From NCBI GenBank assembly GCA_029959085.1, contig JARWIR010000010.1, positions 20,109,001-20,173,000 of the forward strand: a stretch of 64,000 bases of DNA, read 5' to 3'. This document shows positions 1-10,726 of this stretch, piece by piece. The stretch is from Nemophila menziesii (lineage: Eukaryota > Streptophyta > Magnoliopsida > Boraginales > Hydrophyllaceae). The notes below the pieces were generated by a model. The model was given only the letters and a program-made list of their open reading frames with translations, made no database searches and was not told the origin of the DNA. The position numbers and the translations under genes are program-made. The number at the start of each line of letters is the position of its first letter. Positions within the stretch are counted from its first letter, which is position 1.

Positions 1-3000
1 ACCTAACATATGAACTTAGCTGTATGAAATGTTAGAGGTTCAATAAGTTGTTAAGGCAATTAGATGTTAAAGATTTCTTAATTAGGAATAAAGTCAGGGT
101 GATTGGGCTACTTGAAACTAAAGTTAAATTGCACAATTATGATGCTATGATAAAGGAGCATTACTCTCAATTTGAAATGCTTCACAACTACAACAATGAT
201 GACAGTCGAAGAGTGTGGATATTATGGGATAAAAGAGATGTAGACTTCAAACTTATTAGTAAATCTACATCCTAATAGAGCTAAATGTAATTGAAAACAA
301 CATGAAACTCTTTATAGCCTTTGTTTATGCGAGTAATGATGTGGGGGATAGTAAATTACTTTGGAAGGAAATGATTGAATGGAGTGTTAAATACAATAAT
401 GAAAAGCTGTGTGTGTTAGGGGACTTCAATGAAATTCTGAAAATACAAGATAGGCTGAACTGTACTAGCTTGGATAAGGGTGCAAATGAATTCATAGATT
501 GTATTGAAGATGCTAGTTTATTGGAGCGCAGTTGTGGAGGGCAATTTTACACTTGGACCAATAGAAACAGTGAAGTTCAAATCAGGGCTAGTAAAATAGA
601 GAGGATATTCATAAACATTAAATGGTTGGATAATATAGCCTTAACAGCTATTATCCACCCTCCTTCTACATCTAATCACTGCTCTTTAATGCTGAGTTTG
701 GGAGGAAAAAAAATTTAACCCAAGTCAATTAAATTTTTTCAATTCCTGGGTAAACATGATAAATATCTAGACATTGTTCAAAAAGCTTGGGATATTGAAA
801 TTGATGGTAATTACATGTATAAACTATGTATGAAGCAGAAAAACACAAAACTGGAACTGATTTTTTTTAATAATAAGTACTTCAAGAGGAGCTCAGATGA
901 GACAGAGACTGTTAGGAAGAGGCTTACTGATGTTCAAGACAGTATTATGAGAGGTGATACTGATACACACACAATCAAAGAAGAGAATACTTTGAATAAG
1001 GAATTAGAAGAAGCTGTGCTAATACATCATAGTATACTCAAACAGAAAGCCAAAGTTCAATTTAACAATGATATGGACTGTAATTCTGCTTACCACTATA
1101 AAATTATAAAAGGCAGGATTGCAAAAAATAACATAGCTGTCTTAATTAATGATGAAGGTGACACCATTACTGAACCTGAGCTCATTAAGCAAGAATTTGT
1201 AAAAAAATTTCAGTAGCTACTTGGTGAAGAGGATGTTAATAAAGAGAGCTGCTCAAGTGATGTTCTAAAAGAACTAATTTCTTCTAAACTCACTGATCAG
1301 CAGAGAAATGACATAATTAGCCCTATAACTGATAAGGAAGTAAAGGATGCTCTATTTTCTATAAGTGAGAGCAAAAGTCCAGGCCCTGATGGACTAAACT
1401 TTGCATTTTACAAGGCATCCTGGAGTATAGTGGGAAATGATTTCACTAAGGCAGTTCAGCAATGTTTCAAGAATGGTGAATTACTTAAACAAGTCAACAA
1501 AACAAATATAGTGCTCGTCCCTAAAGAAAAGAGCCTTTCAAATGTTAGAAAATTTCAGCCAATTTCCTGCATCAACACTATTTATAAAACAATATCAAGG
1601 ATTATGTGTGCAAGACTCAAGAAGGTAATGAGTTCTATAATTTCTATAAACCAGGCAGCTTATGTCAGTGGAAGATTCATCAGTGACAACATATTGGTTG
1701 CACAAGAGATTGTTTTGGGATATATTAGAAAGAACTCAGATTCTAACTGTACATTGAACTTAGATCTTCAAAAAGCTTATGACAGTGTGAACTGGGGATT
1801 TTTAATAAATACCTTAACAGCTTTCAACTTCCCAAGCCAATTTATTAGATGGATCAAGATGTGTGTATGTACACCCACCTATTCAGTGTGCATCAATGGT
1901 GAAGCCTGTGGTTTTTTTAAAGGGAAGAGAGGGTTAAGACAAGGAGACCCTTTCTCCCCTTATCTATTTGCTATGTGTATGAAAATATTTACAGGCTTAC
2001 TCAATCAGTTAGCTATGAAAACAGATTTCAAATTTCATCAAAGATGTGATAGAATGAGGCTTAATCATATAATCTTCGCAGACGACTTACTTATCTTCTT
2101 CAAAGCTGATACTAATACTGCAGCAATAATCAACGAAGGGCTTAAACTATTTTCCAGAATTTCAGGCCTCAAGATTAATTATCAAAAAAGCGAATTATAT
2201 TTTGGTGGAGCTAATACGATCTCAAAAAACAGAATTTCAAATCTCCTCAACATTAAACTGGGTAATCTCCCTGTAAGATACTTGGGAGTGCCTCTTCACT
2301 CGAAAAAATTAATGCGTGGATGAAGGGAATAAATTAGTTGAAAAGATTTATAGCAGCATAAATCAATGGGCATCTAAACTATTATCTTACGCGGGTAGAA
2401 TTGAGCTGATTAAAAGTATTATTATCAGCAATATCTTATATTGGTGCAGGGTGTTCCTCTTACCTAAGCAAGTAATATATAAGCTAAATAAACTTATGAA
2501 TAGCTTTTTGTGTAAGGGGAATACAGATGGTGCTCAAGAGGCAAAGATTGTGTGGGATAATGTGTGCAAAAGCAAATCAAAAGGAGGACTTGGTATTCCA
2601 AGAATTGAGGACTTGAACACAGTTTGCCTTCTCTTCACCTTTTTCAGAAGCAGAACTTATGGAGCATATGGGTTAGAACAAATATCACAAAAAATAGGTG
2701 TATTTGGAGTATGGATGAGAAACAGAGTAACACTTTGATTTGGAAAAAACTGATGAAGATTAGAGATGTTGCTTATAAATTCATTCATCATAATGTATTT
2801 GATGGCAAAAATACATTTATAATATGGGATAAGTGGATTGATGGAAAAGATATTCAAGAGATCATTGGAATTGAATTGGATAAGAGCAATATAAACAGTA
2901 ACACAACAGTTAACTCGTGCTATGGTGGTGAGAGGTGGAGACTATCACCTTGTATTACTAAAAGTCTTCATATTATCAACAAATTCGAGTTAAAAAATAG

Positions 3001-3797
3001 AGAAGATAAAATTGTTTGGAAGGCAAGTAAAATAAGAGGCTTCTCCTTCAAGAAAACCTTAGCGCAGATAACTCAGAATGATGATATGGAGGTTGATTGG
3101 GTTGAGGTAATCTGGGCTGAATTGACATCCCTAGATGCGCGTTTATCTCTTGGTTGGCTATTCAAAATAGGCTTAATACCAAGAGTAGAATGCTCGACTG
3201 GGGTTGTATTATCAACCCTTTGTGCAGCTTTTGTAATGCTTTAGTGGAAGATAATATACATCTCTTCTTTGTGTGCTCTTTATCTAAAAGAATCCTAAAC
3301 AGGTTGCTAGCTAAATGTGAAATTCAGGTTCCAGTTTGTGATTTTACCTTTTTGATAAATATAGATAATTCTATGCCAAGTAAAGAACTAAGTAGCTGTT
3401 TTAGTGTGTTATTCACCACTTATATATACATTATATGGTGGGAAAGAAATAACAGGAATCATGGAAATGCGCAGCTTAATGAAGACTAGTTGGTGTTGAA
3501 AATTTGCAGCTGGACCATTATGAAGCTAAAAAGTATGAGTTTTAAAAATGTTAAAGTACTGGATGTACTTAATAGTTTAGATATGGGCTAACTGTAATCT
3601 CTTTATCTTTAGTTCTAATCTTGTAATTCAATTGGGCTGATTCAAAGTTGTAATAGTTGTATTAATTAGTTTTCGGTTGTATGTGTAATGGGTTTTTAGA
3701 TGTTATTACCGTGTTGGGAATAAACACTTAAAGGCCCAAAAAGATATTTGTAGTTTCTTTTTAATGATATAAAATTGATTTTGCCGATAAAAAAAAA
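1..3797 (+). mobile_element. LINE copy A (5' end outside window)
   Basis: Plant L1-type non-LTR retrotransposon. The window opens at the ORF1/ORF2 junction, so ORF1 and the 5' UTR are missing. ORF2 is followed by about 200 bp of 3' UTR with an AATAAA hexamer near 3719, a terminal A tract (3789-3797), and then the bracketing repeat AAGCTTATTATTATT, which is also found upstream of the other LINE copies. Confidence 0.88.
10..3591 (+). pseudogene. LINE ORF2 copy A (EN-RT-zf-RVT), broken
   Basis: Endonuclease/reverse transcriptase polyprotein of a plant LINE. Visible in order: the APE-type endonuclease region (NVRG start, LLETKVK, LGDFNEI), reverse transcriptase (NLDLQKAYDSV, RQGDPFSPYLF, catalytic FADD near 2080) and a C-terminal zf-RVT region with a WWERNNRNHGN end. 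No RNase H follows. The ATG at 10 overlaps the ORF1 stop as ATGA. Breaks: TGA at codon 6 (25-27), loss of one G near 40, a 7-nt loss near 268, the amber codon at 1214-1216 shared by all copies, a one-base insertion near 2311, and a 14-nt loss near 2640. Cannot encode a working protein. Confidence 0.93.
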
Positions 3798-3842
3798 GCT
3801 TATTATTATTATAAATTAATTCTTGAATTTTTTTAATTATAG

Positions 3843-4584
3843 AATAATGATGAAGCTTCATTTGGTTTTGCCAAGTTTAGAATATGTTGGAAAGGTGTCA
3901 AGTTATTCGAGAAATCATACATCTTTCTACCAATAAATGAACAGTAAGTTACATTATTTTTCTTGTTTTTCTCCTTATATAAGTAGAATAAGAATTATAA
4001 TAATAATAATTGATTGATTATTTATTTTGTAGAATGCACTTGAGTTTGGTGATTATATGTATACCTAATAAAGAAGAACCCATTTTACTTCATCTGGAAT
4101 CACTTGATCGTCACCCCACTGAAGACGTCATATTTGGAAATATATATAAAAAGGTAATTTCAAGTTCATTCGTATAACCCTCTAAGTTGTATCTAATAAC
4201 CTATTAATGGGGCTATGCAGGTTTTTGGTACGAGAGTGGAACTTTCTCAGATAACAAGATTCGAATAATAATATGGATTTTTTCTAAGAATTCATGAGAT
4301 AAGAAGTGATGTACTTTTCTCTCTGATTCACACATTAATTGTTTATTTGTATGGATATTCAACTTGTTTTTATATATGGTGGCTAACAGGTTCCACAACA
4401 AACAAATGATTATGATTGTGGATTGTTTGTTCTTTACTATATTCAACGATTTATGGAAACAGCTCCTGAAAGGGTAAATATATGTGTAGATCTATTGGCT
4501 AAAAAGGAGCAAAGACAACTAACTATCTATGAAGATCGATTAAGTGGGATATGGGTGAATAGTTTATGCCTAGAATTATATTAG
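3843..4584 (+). pseudogene. Ulp1/OTS-like SUMO protease relic A, fused to RNase H tail
   Basis: C-terminal catalytic exons of a C48 (Ulp1) SUMO protease of the plant OTS/ULP1c-d type. Exon 3843-3943 reads NNDEASFGFAKF and LFEKSYIFLPINEQ. A GT-AG intron (3944-4032) follows, then exon 4033-4153 with MHLSLVIICIP, then a second GT-AG intron to 4220. A further piece reads FLVREWNF, and the last exon reads VPQQTNDYDCGLF. The nucleophile context DCG and the Gln are kept. The usual HW is HL, and the catalytic Asp of HLDSL is Glu (HLESL). After APERV the frame runs straight into the RNase H tail CVDLLAKK and stops at 4584, because about 5.95 kb present in units D and E is deleted. Non-functional as a protease on this reading. 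Confidence 0.85.
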
Positions 4585-4853
4585 ATTCCCTGTGAGGATT
4601 TTTAAAGTTTTTAAAATTAAGATTTCTTAGCCAAATTTGTATCCAAAAAAATTCATGAAAATCATGATATAAAATAATCAAATCTTACCAAAAGTCCATA
4701 CAAAATTATAAAGAATATGTCAAAAGTTAAACGTTATAAAAAAATTATTAAAATTTGTATAATTTTATAAATTATATAAAATATAACAAGATTCTTAAAA
4801 TTTAAATTCAATACATTGTAATTCTAAGAATAGAATATTCATTAAAGAACAAA

Positions 4854-5760
4854 CTAACATGACAAAACTACTACGATTTCCATGAAGATTAATCTGATTT
4901 CTCCCATTCTCCATTTACTCAAATCCCTGCAATTTCGATGAGATTTGAGGACAACAAAGGACTTTGAAATTTCCTCAATTCCATGACCCATCTGCATTCG
5001 TAAAGTCCACAAACATATGCTTCTCTTCCCCCTCATCTAAAGGGATTATAACACATTAAAAAAGAGGCTCCAACCCCACCACACATCCTTCCAAAACTCA
5101 ATTCTTCTTTCATTTTGTACACGCCATTTGGATCCTAGTGTAAGCACGATATGAGGTATCTGATGACCAATCATCGCTAAAACTCTGACTCCTTATGACC
5201 TCACTTAACAAAAAACTACCTTGTACGTCCGTTCTTGCTCCATTTTGGTTTCAAATATTCATTAAATCTACGAGGAGGTGCATTCACCAGAAAATACTGA
5301 ATAATTGGACCGAGTCCCATCAATTTCATCACTTATTCCCATCGATCCATCGTAATAGTCTCTGGAATTGGTTAAAAAATAAGGAAACTCTGCAACACTT
5401 ATCGCTATTCCAATCCCCATTTTCCCAAAAGTATTATGGAAAGCAATTGACGCATTTTTTATGAAAGACACCAAAATCTACTTGGGTAATACCTTTTAAA
5501 ACGATATTATAACAAAATCTGGGCGTAAAAGAGATAACCCTAGAGAATTCATGTTTTTCGGTTCTAACAAACCCAAATCTAACAATAAATGACAGTTTTG
5601 CTACACCATAAGCATCCATTGATATAAATACTTGTCGTGACTCTTGATTAAACCGATAATACCGAAATCGAGTCCGACCCTCTCTTTTTCCATTCTTCTT
5701 AAAAACGTGCTTCTCCAACTCGGTCGAAAATAACTTCAATATCCCTTCCTCGCAAGACTA
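4854..5760 (-). pseudogene. Unidentified degenerate ORF relic A
   Basis: A run of minus-strand frames that join with frameshifts: about 100 aa from 5739 to 5434 (KKNGKREGRTRFRYYRFN, VFISMDAYGVAKL), then a shifted piece 5474-5268, then 5036-4854. The same run is found in every spacer (15493-16440, 26413-27360, 46487-47433). It looks like a decayed coding sequence of about 300 codons rather than a shadow frame. I do not recognise the family; a retroelement gag-like or host gene fragment are both possible. Confidence 0.4.
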
Positions 5761-5840
5761 AAATAATTTTTTCGAATGCATATAGCTATCAAAAGACTCA
5801 CACCACTTTCTGTATTAATTTTTAGATTCTATTTTCGAAA

Positions 5841-6900
5841 AGCGAGTCCTATATCTCAAGTATTTGAAAAAGATATCTACTTTGTTTAATAAATATCAGA
5901 ACTGAAAGTGCATTTTTTTTGAGCTATTTAAGGTAATTTTATAGGTAATAACAATAGCTGCTTGAGTAATTATAGCAGCGCTGTGAGATTTTTTGATTTA
6001 CTTTTTGGGACACAACATGACGCTTATTTATGTTTATTCTAGATTTTTTTTTTAAAAATACGTATTCAATATTGTCATTTGCATAATTTATGTGATTGTC
6101 TTCTAATATATGCTATGTACCTCATGCTAGTAGAGATACTAGATACACATGATGTACTTTCGATAATCGAGATTATACTTTGCAACATAATTTTATCTTT
6201 AGCATTTCTGCTAAGGTAAAAAATCTAATCTTATGATGTTTATATTTATCTGAGTTTTAGTTTTTTTTTGAAATGTTTAGTGCTATGTTTAAAATAGAAT
6301 CATCTTATTTTCAATTTTCTTGGTAAAGATTTTTAATCTCGACCATTAACTAAAGTTGTTAAACATTATAATTGTAAAGTTTATACCCTACCACAACACA
6401 TTACTTAATGTATAAAAGATTACAAAAAATTTCATTGATTTAGAAAACATTTGGAGTCGTATAATTAAACACAAAGAGAAAAACATTGAAAATTAGTACA
6501 TACATTATGATTTCTCACATTTTAGATCAATTTCATCATTGAATTTTATCGGTACAGTTTGCTACATTATATACCGGTTCGTTTATGTTTGGTTGGATTC
6601 TAAACATGTAGAACTTATCTTATAACAACTTGATCTTTTCCCTAACCCTTTTTAAATGGATTCAATTACGATTTGCATTTTTCAACAAATGCTATTAAAA
6701 TACTCAGTTACTCATCATTATCCACTACCGTCCCTAGCCCAAGATTAGAGATCCAGAATCTACATGGTCCATTTCACTTGTGTGAGTACGATATCCAATC
6801 TCCTGATGCAACAGGGTCCAAAAGAAGCCCATAATCTAGGTTTTTGTCCAATTCATGACACAACAAAATACAAAAGATAGTCCAAATTAAAAGAAGCCCA
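5841..6900. other. AT-rich spacer, no gene seen
   Basis: About 1 kb without a supportable coding frame on either strand. Contains homopolymer runs and short AT-rich inverted stretches only. The same sequence recurs in spacers B, C and D with point differences. Confidence 0.6.
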
Positions 6901-6918
6901 GAATGAGACCCTCCATTG

Positions 6919-6925
6919 TATAAAA
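6919..6925 (+). promoter_or_regulatory. Candidate TATA box of the old host gene
   Basis: TATAAAA in the context CATTGTATAAAACCC, about 175 bp upstream of the candidate first exon ATG at 7099. Downstream lies a locally GC-richer leader (GCCGCGCCGC). The same motif stands before the same exon in spacers B, C and D. Prediction from position only. Confidence 0.3.
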
Positions 6926-7098
6926 CCCTTATTTTCGATAAGCCGCGCCGCACCATAACGTTTTATGTTCCTTCCTTAGTTGTCATAACCAAATCTTCAC
7001 CACAACAACGCCTGAATAAACTACTTCAACCTCAATATTTTTGATGCATTACCACCATCTCTCTATCATAACATATAGCACAAGAAGAATAAGATAAA

Positions 7099-7487
7099 AT
7101 GAAAAGAAAGAAAAAAAACCAGAAATATCAGTTTGTAAATGAAAGTTACACAACAAAAAGGTGATTTTGTTTGATAGGATTTTTATTGTTTTATACAATT
7201 CATTCATTTCATTTATGTTTATTATTGTGGATCAATTTTTTCTTGTAGAAATAGTGTTTCAAATTGATTTTTTTAATCAATTTGTGTTTAGAAATTGAGC
7301 ATTGAAATTTAATTTTTTATACAATTTATATATATATATATATATTGATTTAGATTGCTCAGTGCTATGAAGGTATATATTGATATGTTATTGATATATT
7401 TTTTATTTACAGCAAAATGATAGATGACCATCTCATTTCAAAAAATAAGGACTTTTATAACTGCGATGGTTTTTCAGAGTGAATCAG
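7099..7487 (+). pseudogene. Candidate small exons with intervening intron, spacer A
   Basis: An ATG at 7099 opens a short basic frame (MKRKKKNQKYQF) that reaches a donor AAAAG/GTGATT at 7160. After an intron holding an (AT)n tract, the acceptor TTTACAG precedes a 75-bp segment (7413-7487) ending CAG/GTAAC. These could be 5' exons of the protease gene whose later intron took the LINE. Spliced in the ATG frame, the second segment meets a TGA, so the gene is dead or the model is wrong. Confidence 0.3.
7327..7345. repeat. (AT)n microsatellite, spacer A
   Basis: Short dinucleotide tract. Its length varies widely at the same position in other units (about 70 bp in B, 18 bp in D, over 100 bp split by an LTR element in C). 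Confidence 0.9.
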
Positions 7488-8083
7488 GTAACATAGTAAT
7501 ATAAATATCATAATTTAAAATATATTAGACAATCTATTATGCATAAATAATATGTTACATTTAAATCTATTTCTGTTCAGTTTCAAATTTCTTTCAAATT
7601 CATGAAGTGATTTATTTACTTTGCTTCAATACTTTTAAATGAACAATTATGCAAATTATTTGATATATATGACTTTTGGAAAGTTTAAAGTCAATCAATA
7701 ACTAAACAGACTAGGACACGATTGGGTAATATGATGGTTAGTTGAGCACCTATGTACATATTATTTGATTTAATAAAATTGTTTTCCACACTAATAGTGA
7801 ATTTACCTAGTAAAGTGAGTTCAATGAAATTAAAATCTTGTTTTAAAATTGGAGTAGTTGCTAATAAAATATTAAAATAGTATACAAATTGCAAGGGCCA
7901 AAACTGAATAGTGTTAGGTGCATTTCATTGACATGTTTAATCTCCATTATATAGGATTAGTTTGATTACAAATAGATATAAAACACTTAGTTATATAGTT
8001 GAGTTGAGTCCTTATGTGAGCAAATAAGAATTCAGATAAATGAAATAGCATGTATTAACTATTAATTACAATTCTCTCAAAAT
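7488..8083. other. AT-rich intronic-looking spacer, no gene seen
   Basis: Lies between the candidate small exons and the 15-bp repeat at the LINE 5' end. A 67-codon minus-strand open frame (7691-7894) is kept in all four spacers, but the copies are too similar for that to be evidence of coding. Confidence 0.5.
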
Positions 8084-8098
8084 AAGCTTATTATTATT
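8084..8098. repeat. 15-bp target-site duplication, 5' side of LINE B
   Basis: AAGCTTATTATTATT here and again at 14435-14449, directly after the poly(A) of LINE B. The same pair brackets the LINE in the other units (18769-18783, 33113-33127, 49701-49715 on the 5' side). Fits an L1-type target-site duplication. The sequence is AT-rich, so chance is not fully excluded, and an insertion boundary nearer ORF1 is possible. Confidence 0.6.
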
Positions 8099-8871
8099 TT
8101 GAGACTATTCATATGATTGAATCTATTTATTAAATTTGTTTTGTACAATATTTTATTTTTAATGAAGGGTTGATTTCATAGTTGATCCCTATATTATACA
8201 AGATATCTAAATAAGCAACAAGTATAATATAATTGTGTAAGTGGTATATTTTCTATTTTTGATATAACACTTGGGTGTAATAGTCAATTTCCATAACAAA
8301 AGTATACATGATTAATTCGTATAACATAGAGATGGACAATGAAACTTATATTTATATTCATTTACTAATTTTTTGATGATTTTTGTTCTTTTAGCAGATA
8401 TAGAAGGAAAAAGGGTGAACTAAGTGGTTGATGGTGGAGTTCAGTGTTAATTTTAAGAGAATGTTGGTGTTTGTTTAGTTTATAATCCACCTGTGGAATT
8501 TTTCTATGATTTAACTTAAATTGTCAATTTTATTTTATTGTGTTTTTGTTTCCGTTTAAGGAATGAGAATATATGTTGAAGTTTTTTTAATTTAATAATG
8601 AATATTTTTGATATATTTTCTTGTCCAACTGGAATTATCTCGATATCCAATAACAAATAATTTTTGGAATTGAAATTTAGTGTTATGTATGAGATATACA
8701 CTCTAAATTTCTGCATATCTAGGTTAATTTGGATCGTGAATTGAATGGATATAAATATTTTGTGTTAGATTTATAATATTTTTTCGGAAATTAGTGTGTA
8801 TTCACATAAAAATCACAATGGGATTCATGCTCATAGTATTCTGTTGCAACCATTTGAATACAATCTTTCCT

Positions 8872-9062
8872 GGAATGGAAAATCAATCATGTTAAAATAG
8901 AGTTTAATGGGGTGGCTGACATTCTCGCTAAACGGCCAAGATTAATACGGATATATCGAATTTTCCTCGTAGGTCTTTAGTAGAGCTCTATTCTAGTATT
9001 AGTAGGTTACATTCGAGATGTGTCAGTTATCGATGTTAGATTTTAATATTGACAAAAAAAAA
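8872..9062 (+). mobile_element. 5'-truncated second LINE (191 bp), spacer A
   Basis: Bracketed by a perfect 16-bp direct repeat GAATACAATCTTTCCT (8856-8871 and 9063-9078) and ending in nine A. It starts inside an RNase H C-terminus (GVADILAKR, matching the plant pattern ADxLAKxG) followed by a short 3' UTR. This is the signature of a 5'-truncated LINE of an RNase H-bearing family, different from the large LINE. Present at the same site in all four spacers. Confidence 0.85.
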
Positions 9063-9744
9063 GAATACAATCTTTCCTAAAGGAATAATATTTGAGATTG
9101 TGTAAACAGTTCAAATTCTATAAACTATTCACCATTTTGAGTTTCCAGTTATCACAATCTTTCGATTCCAATGTCCACAAAAAATTTATCTACATCCTAC
9201 CGTTAAAATAGACGAGTCAACTAAATTTAAAAGTATTTTAATTTATGTGATTAGATGTTTCAGCGAGTTTTGGAAAATGATTTTTTTAGTATTAACCCCT
9301 ATAGCCCTAGCGTCAGACCAATATACTTGGACCAAATCAATATTATAATATCATAGCTTTCACCCATTGTATTTATAATATGTTTTTGTTAATAAGGCAC
9401 CCATTATTATTAAATTAAAAACAATATATTATACGAGTAATATATATAATAAAGAAAAAAGCCAAGTCAATGAGAGTCAACTCACCTAAAAAATCCTCCC
9501 TAGCCATTCATCCATTAATTTTAATTCCATCCTAACCTTTTCAACCAAACACCAATTTTAACCTTTTTTTTTTCCATTTTTTGCTTTTTTCCTGATTTAG
9601 TGTTTGACATTGAACATTTGTGGGATCTAGCCCTATCTCAGACTTTTTTCTTCAACATACTTTCCACCTCACCACATTCCACCGCCAACATTCAATCAGC
9701 CTTTTACCTTTTCTTCTTTTTTTCTTTCTAGTTGTTCTTCTCTG

Positions 9745-10726
9745 ATGACTAAAACGTTAAACTCCATTCGAGTCAACAAAGTTTCTAATGGATCTGAGAA
9801 AACCATCGCCAATACGAAGAAAAAGACTAAATATCGAGACATCACGAAAGAAATGCTTTCACCGAGTACGACTTTGCTTAACACACCAGAGTCGTACAAA
9901 GGCTAAGAAGAAGTCAATGAAATAGTCGTCATCCAGGAAGAGCCAGTGATGAAAGTTACAGAAACAGTAGAAACGAGTAAATTTTGTTAAGTTTCAATGG
10001 AGTAAATTAGGAAAAGTCGATATCAAATCAAGTGCTAAAGGTAGTGTCATGCTTAAATTCGAGAATCAGCAGTACTACAGTACAGATTTGGAACATTAAC
10101 GGAAAACCACGGCTTCTACGGCCGTGGAAACCGGGTATGCAGTTTGACAAAATAGACGTTTCAAAAATTCCGATATGGGTGAAGATAATTAACATTCCAA
10201 TGAACCTATAGACACAGAGAGGTCTTGGATACGTGGCTAGTGGTGTTGGAGTCCCTCTTCAAATGGACTCCATCACAGAATCCAAAACAAGACTTGGGTA
10301 TGCCAGAGTTTGCGTGGAAGCTGACACAAAAGAGGCGATGCCTGAGGAATTATTAGTTGATATTGGATTAAAAGAACTTCAAACTGTCAAGGTAGAGTAT
10401 GAGTGGAAACAATTATCTGTGGTAAGTGTAACAAGTTTGGACATACAGAGGTTAAGTGTAATAATGTTCAAAAAGTTTGGATGCCTAAGAAAAATTCAGA
10501 TGATAAAGATAAGAAATCTAGCAAGGGCAAAGAAATTGTTGAGGAATGGAGTGTTGTTAGAAGTAACAGGACTCAGGGTAACAATAAAGGAGAATCTAGC
10601 TCAGTGTCCACAAGAAACCAATATGAAAAACTTGTAGAGGCTGAAGAAAGCATGATTGATAGAGATGTCAGAATTTTTATTAATCACAATGGAGGTGAAG
10701 AAATACCCAAACCACCTAACATATGA
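9745..10726 (+). pseudogene. LINE ORF1 copy B (DUF4283-CCHC), broken
   Basis: RNA-binding gag-like protein of a plant LINE. It begins MTKTLNSIRVNKV. The DUF4283-like core (IPIWVK, INIPMNL, GVGVPLQMDSI) is followed by the zinc knuckle CGKCNKFGHTEVKC (CX2CX4HX4C) and a charged tail ending EEIPKPPNI. Breaks: TAA at 9904-9906, a deletion of about 224 bp joining ETVET to the middle of the DUF4283 region (shared with copy D), the frame break after the EH residues found in every copy, and one lost base just before the knuckle. The stop overlaps the ORF2 ATG. Confidence 0.9.

Larger units (their letters stand above)
10..10722 (+). repeat. Tandem unit A, short form
   Basis: First copy of the head-to-tail array, counted from the LINE ORF2 start to the next ORF2 start. 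It holds LINE ORF2, the protease relic with the 5.95-kb deletion, the spacer, and the 5' part of the next LINE. Its left end lies outside the window. Its spacer variants pair with unit C rather than its neighbour B. Confidence 0.93.

Noticed and set aside
2657..2857. 66-70 aa minus-strand frame (MNIFSINPL...) repeated in every unit
   Set aside because: It is antisense to LINE ORF2 (zf-RVT region) and is a shadow of that coding sequence.
5195..5464. 89-aa plus-strand frame (MTSLNKKLPC...) in all spacers
   Set aside because: It overlaps the minus-strand relic, which has the more protein-like composition. Persistence reflects recent duplication only.
7691..7894. 67-aa minus-strand frame (MQFVYYF...) open in all four spacers
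   Set aside because: Units are so similar that an open frame of this length stays open by descent. No domain, no start context, and low-complexity AT-rich surroundings.
8081..8100. Alternative LINE 5' boundary near 9410 using ATTATTATTA
   Set aside because: The match to the 3' flank is shorter (10 bp) and purely low-complexity; the 15-bp AAGCTT-containing repeat is better. Kept as a stated alternative.
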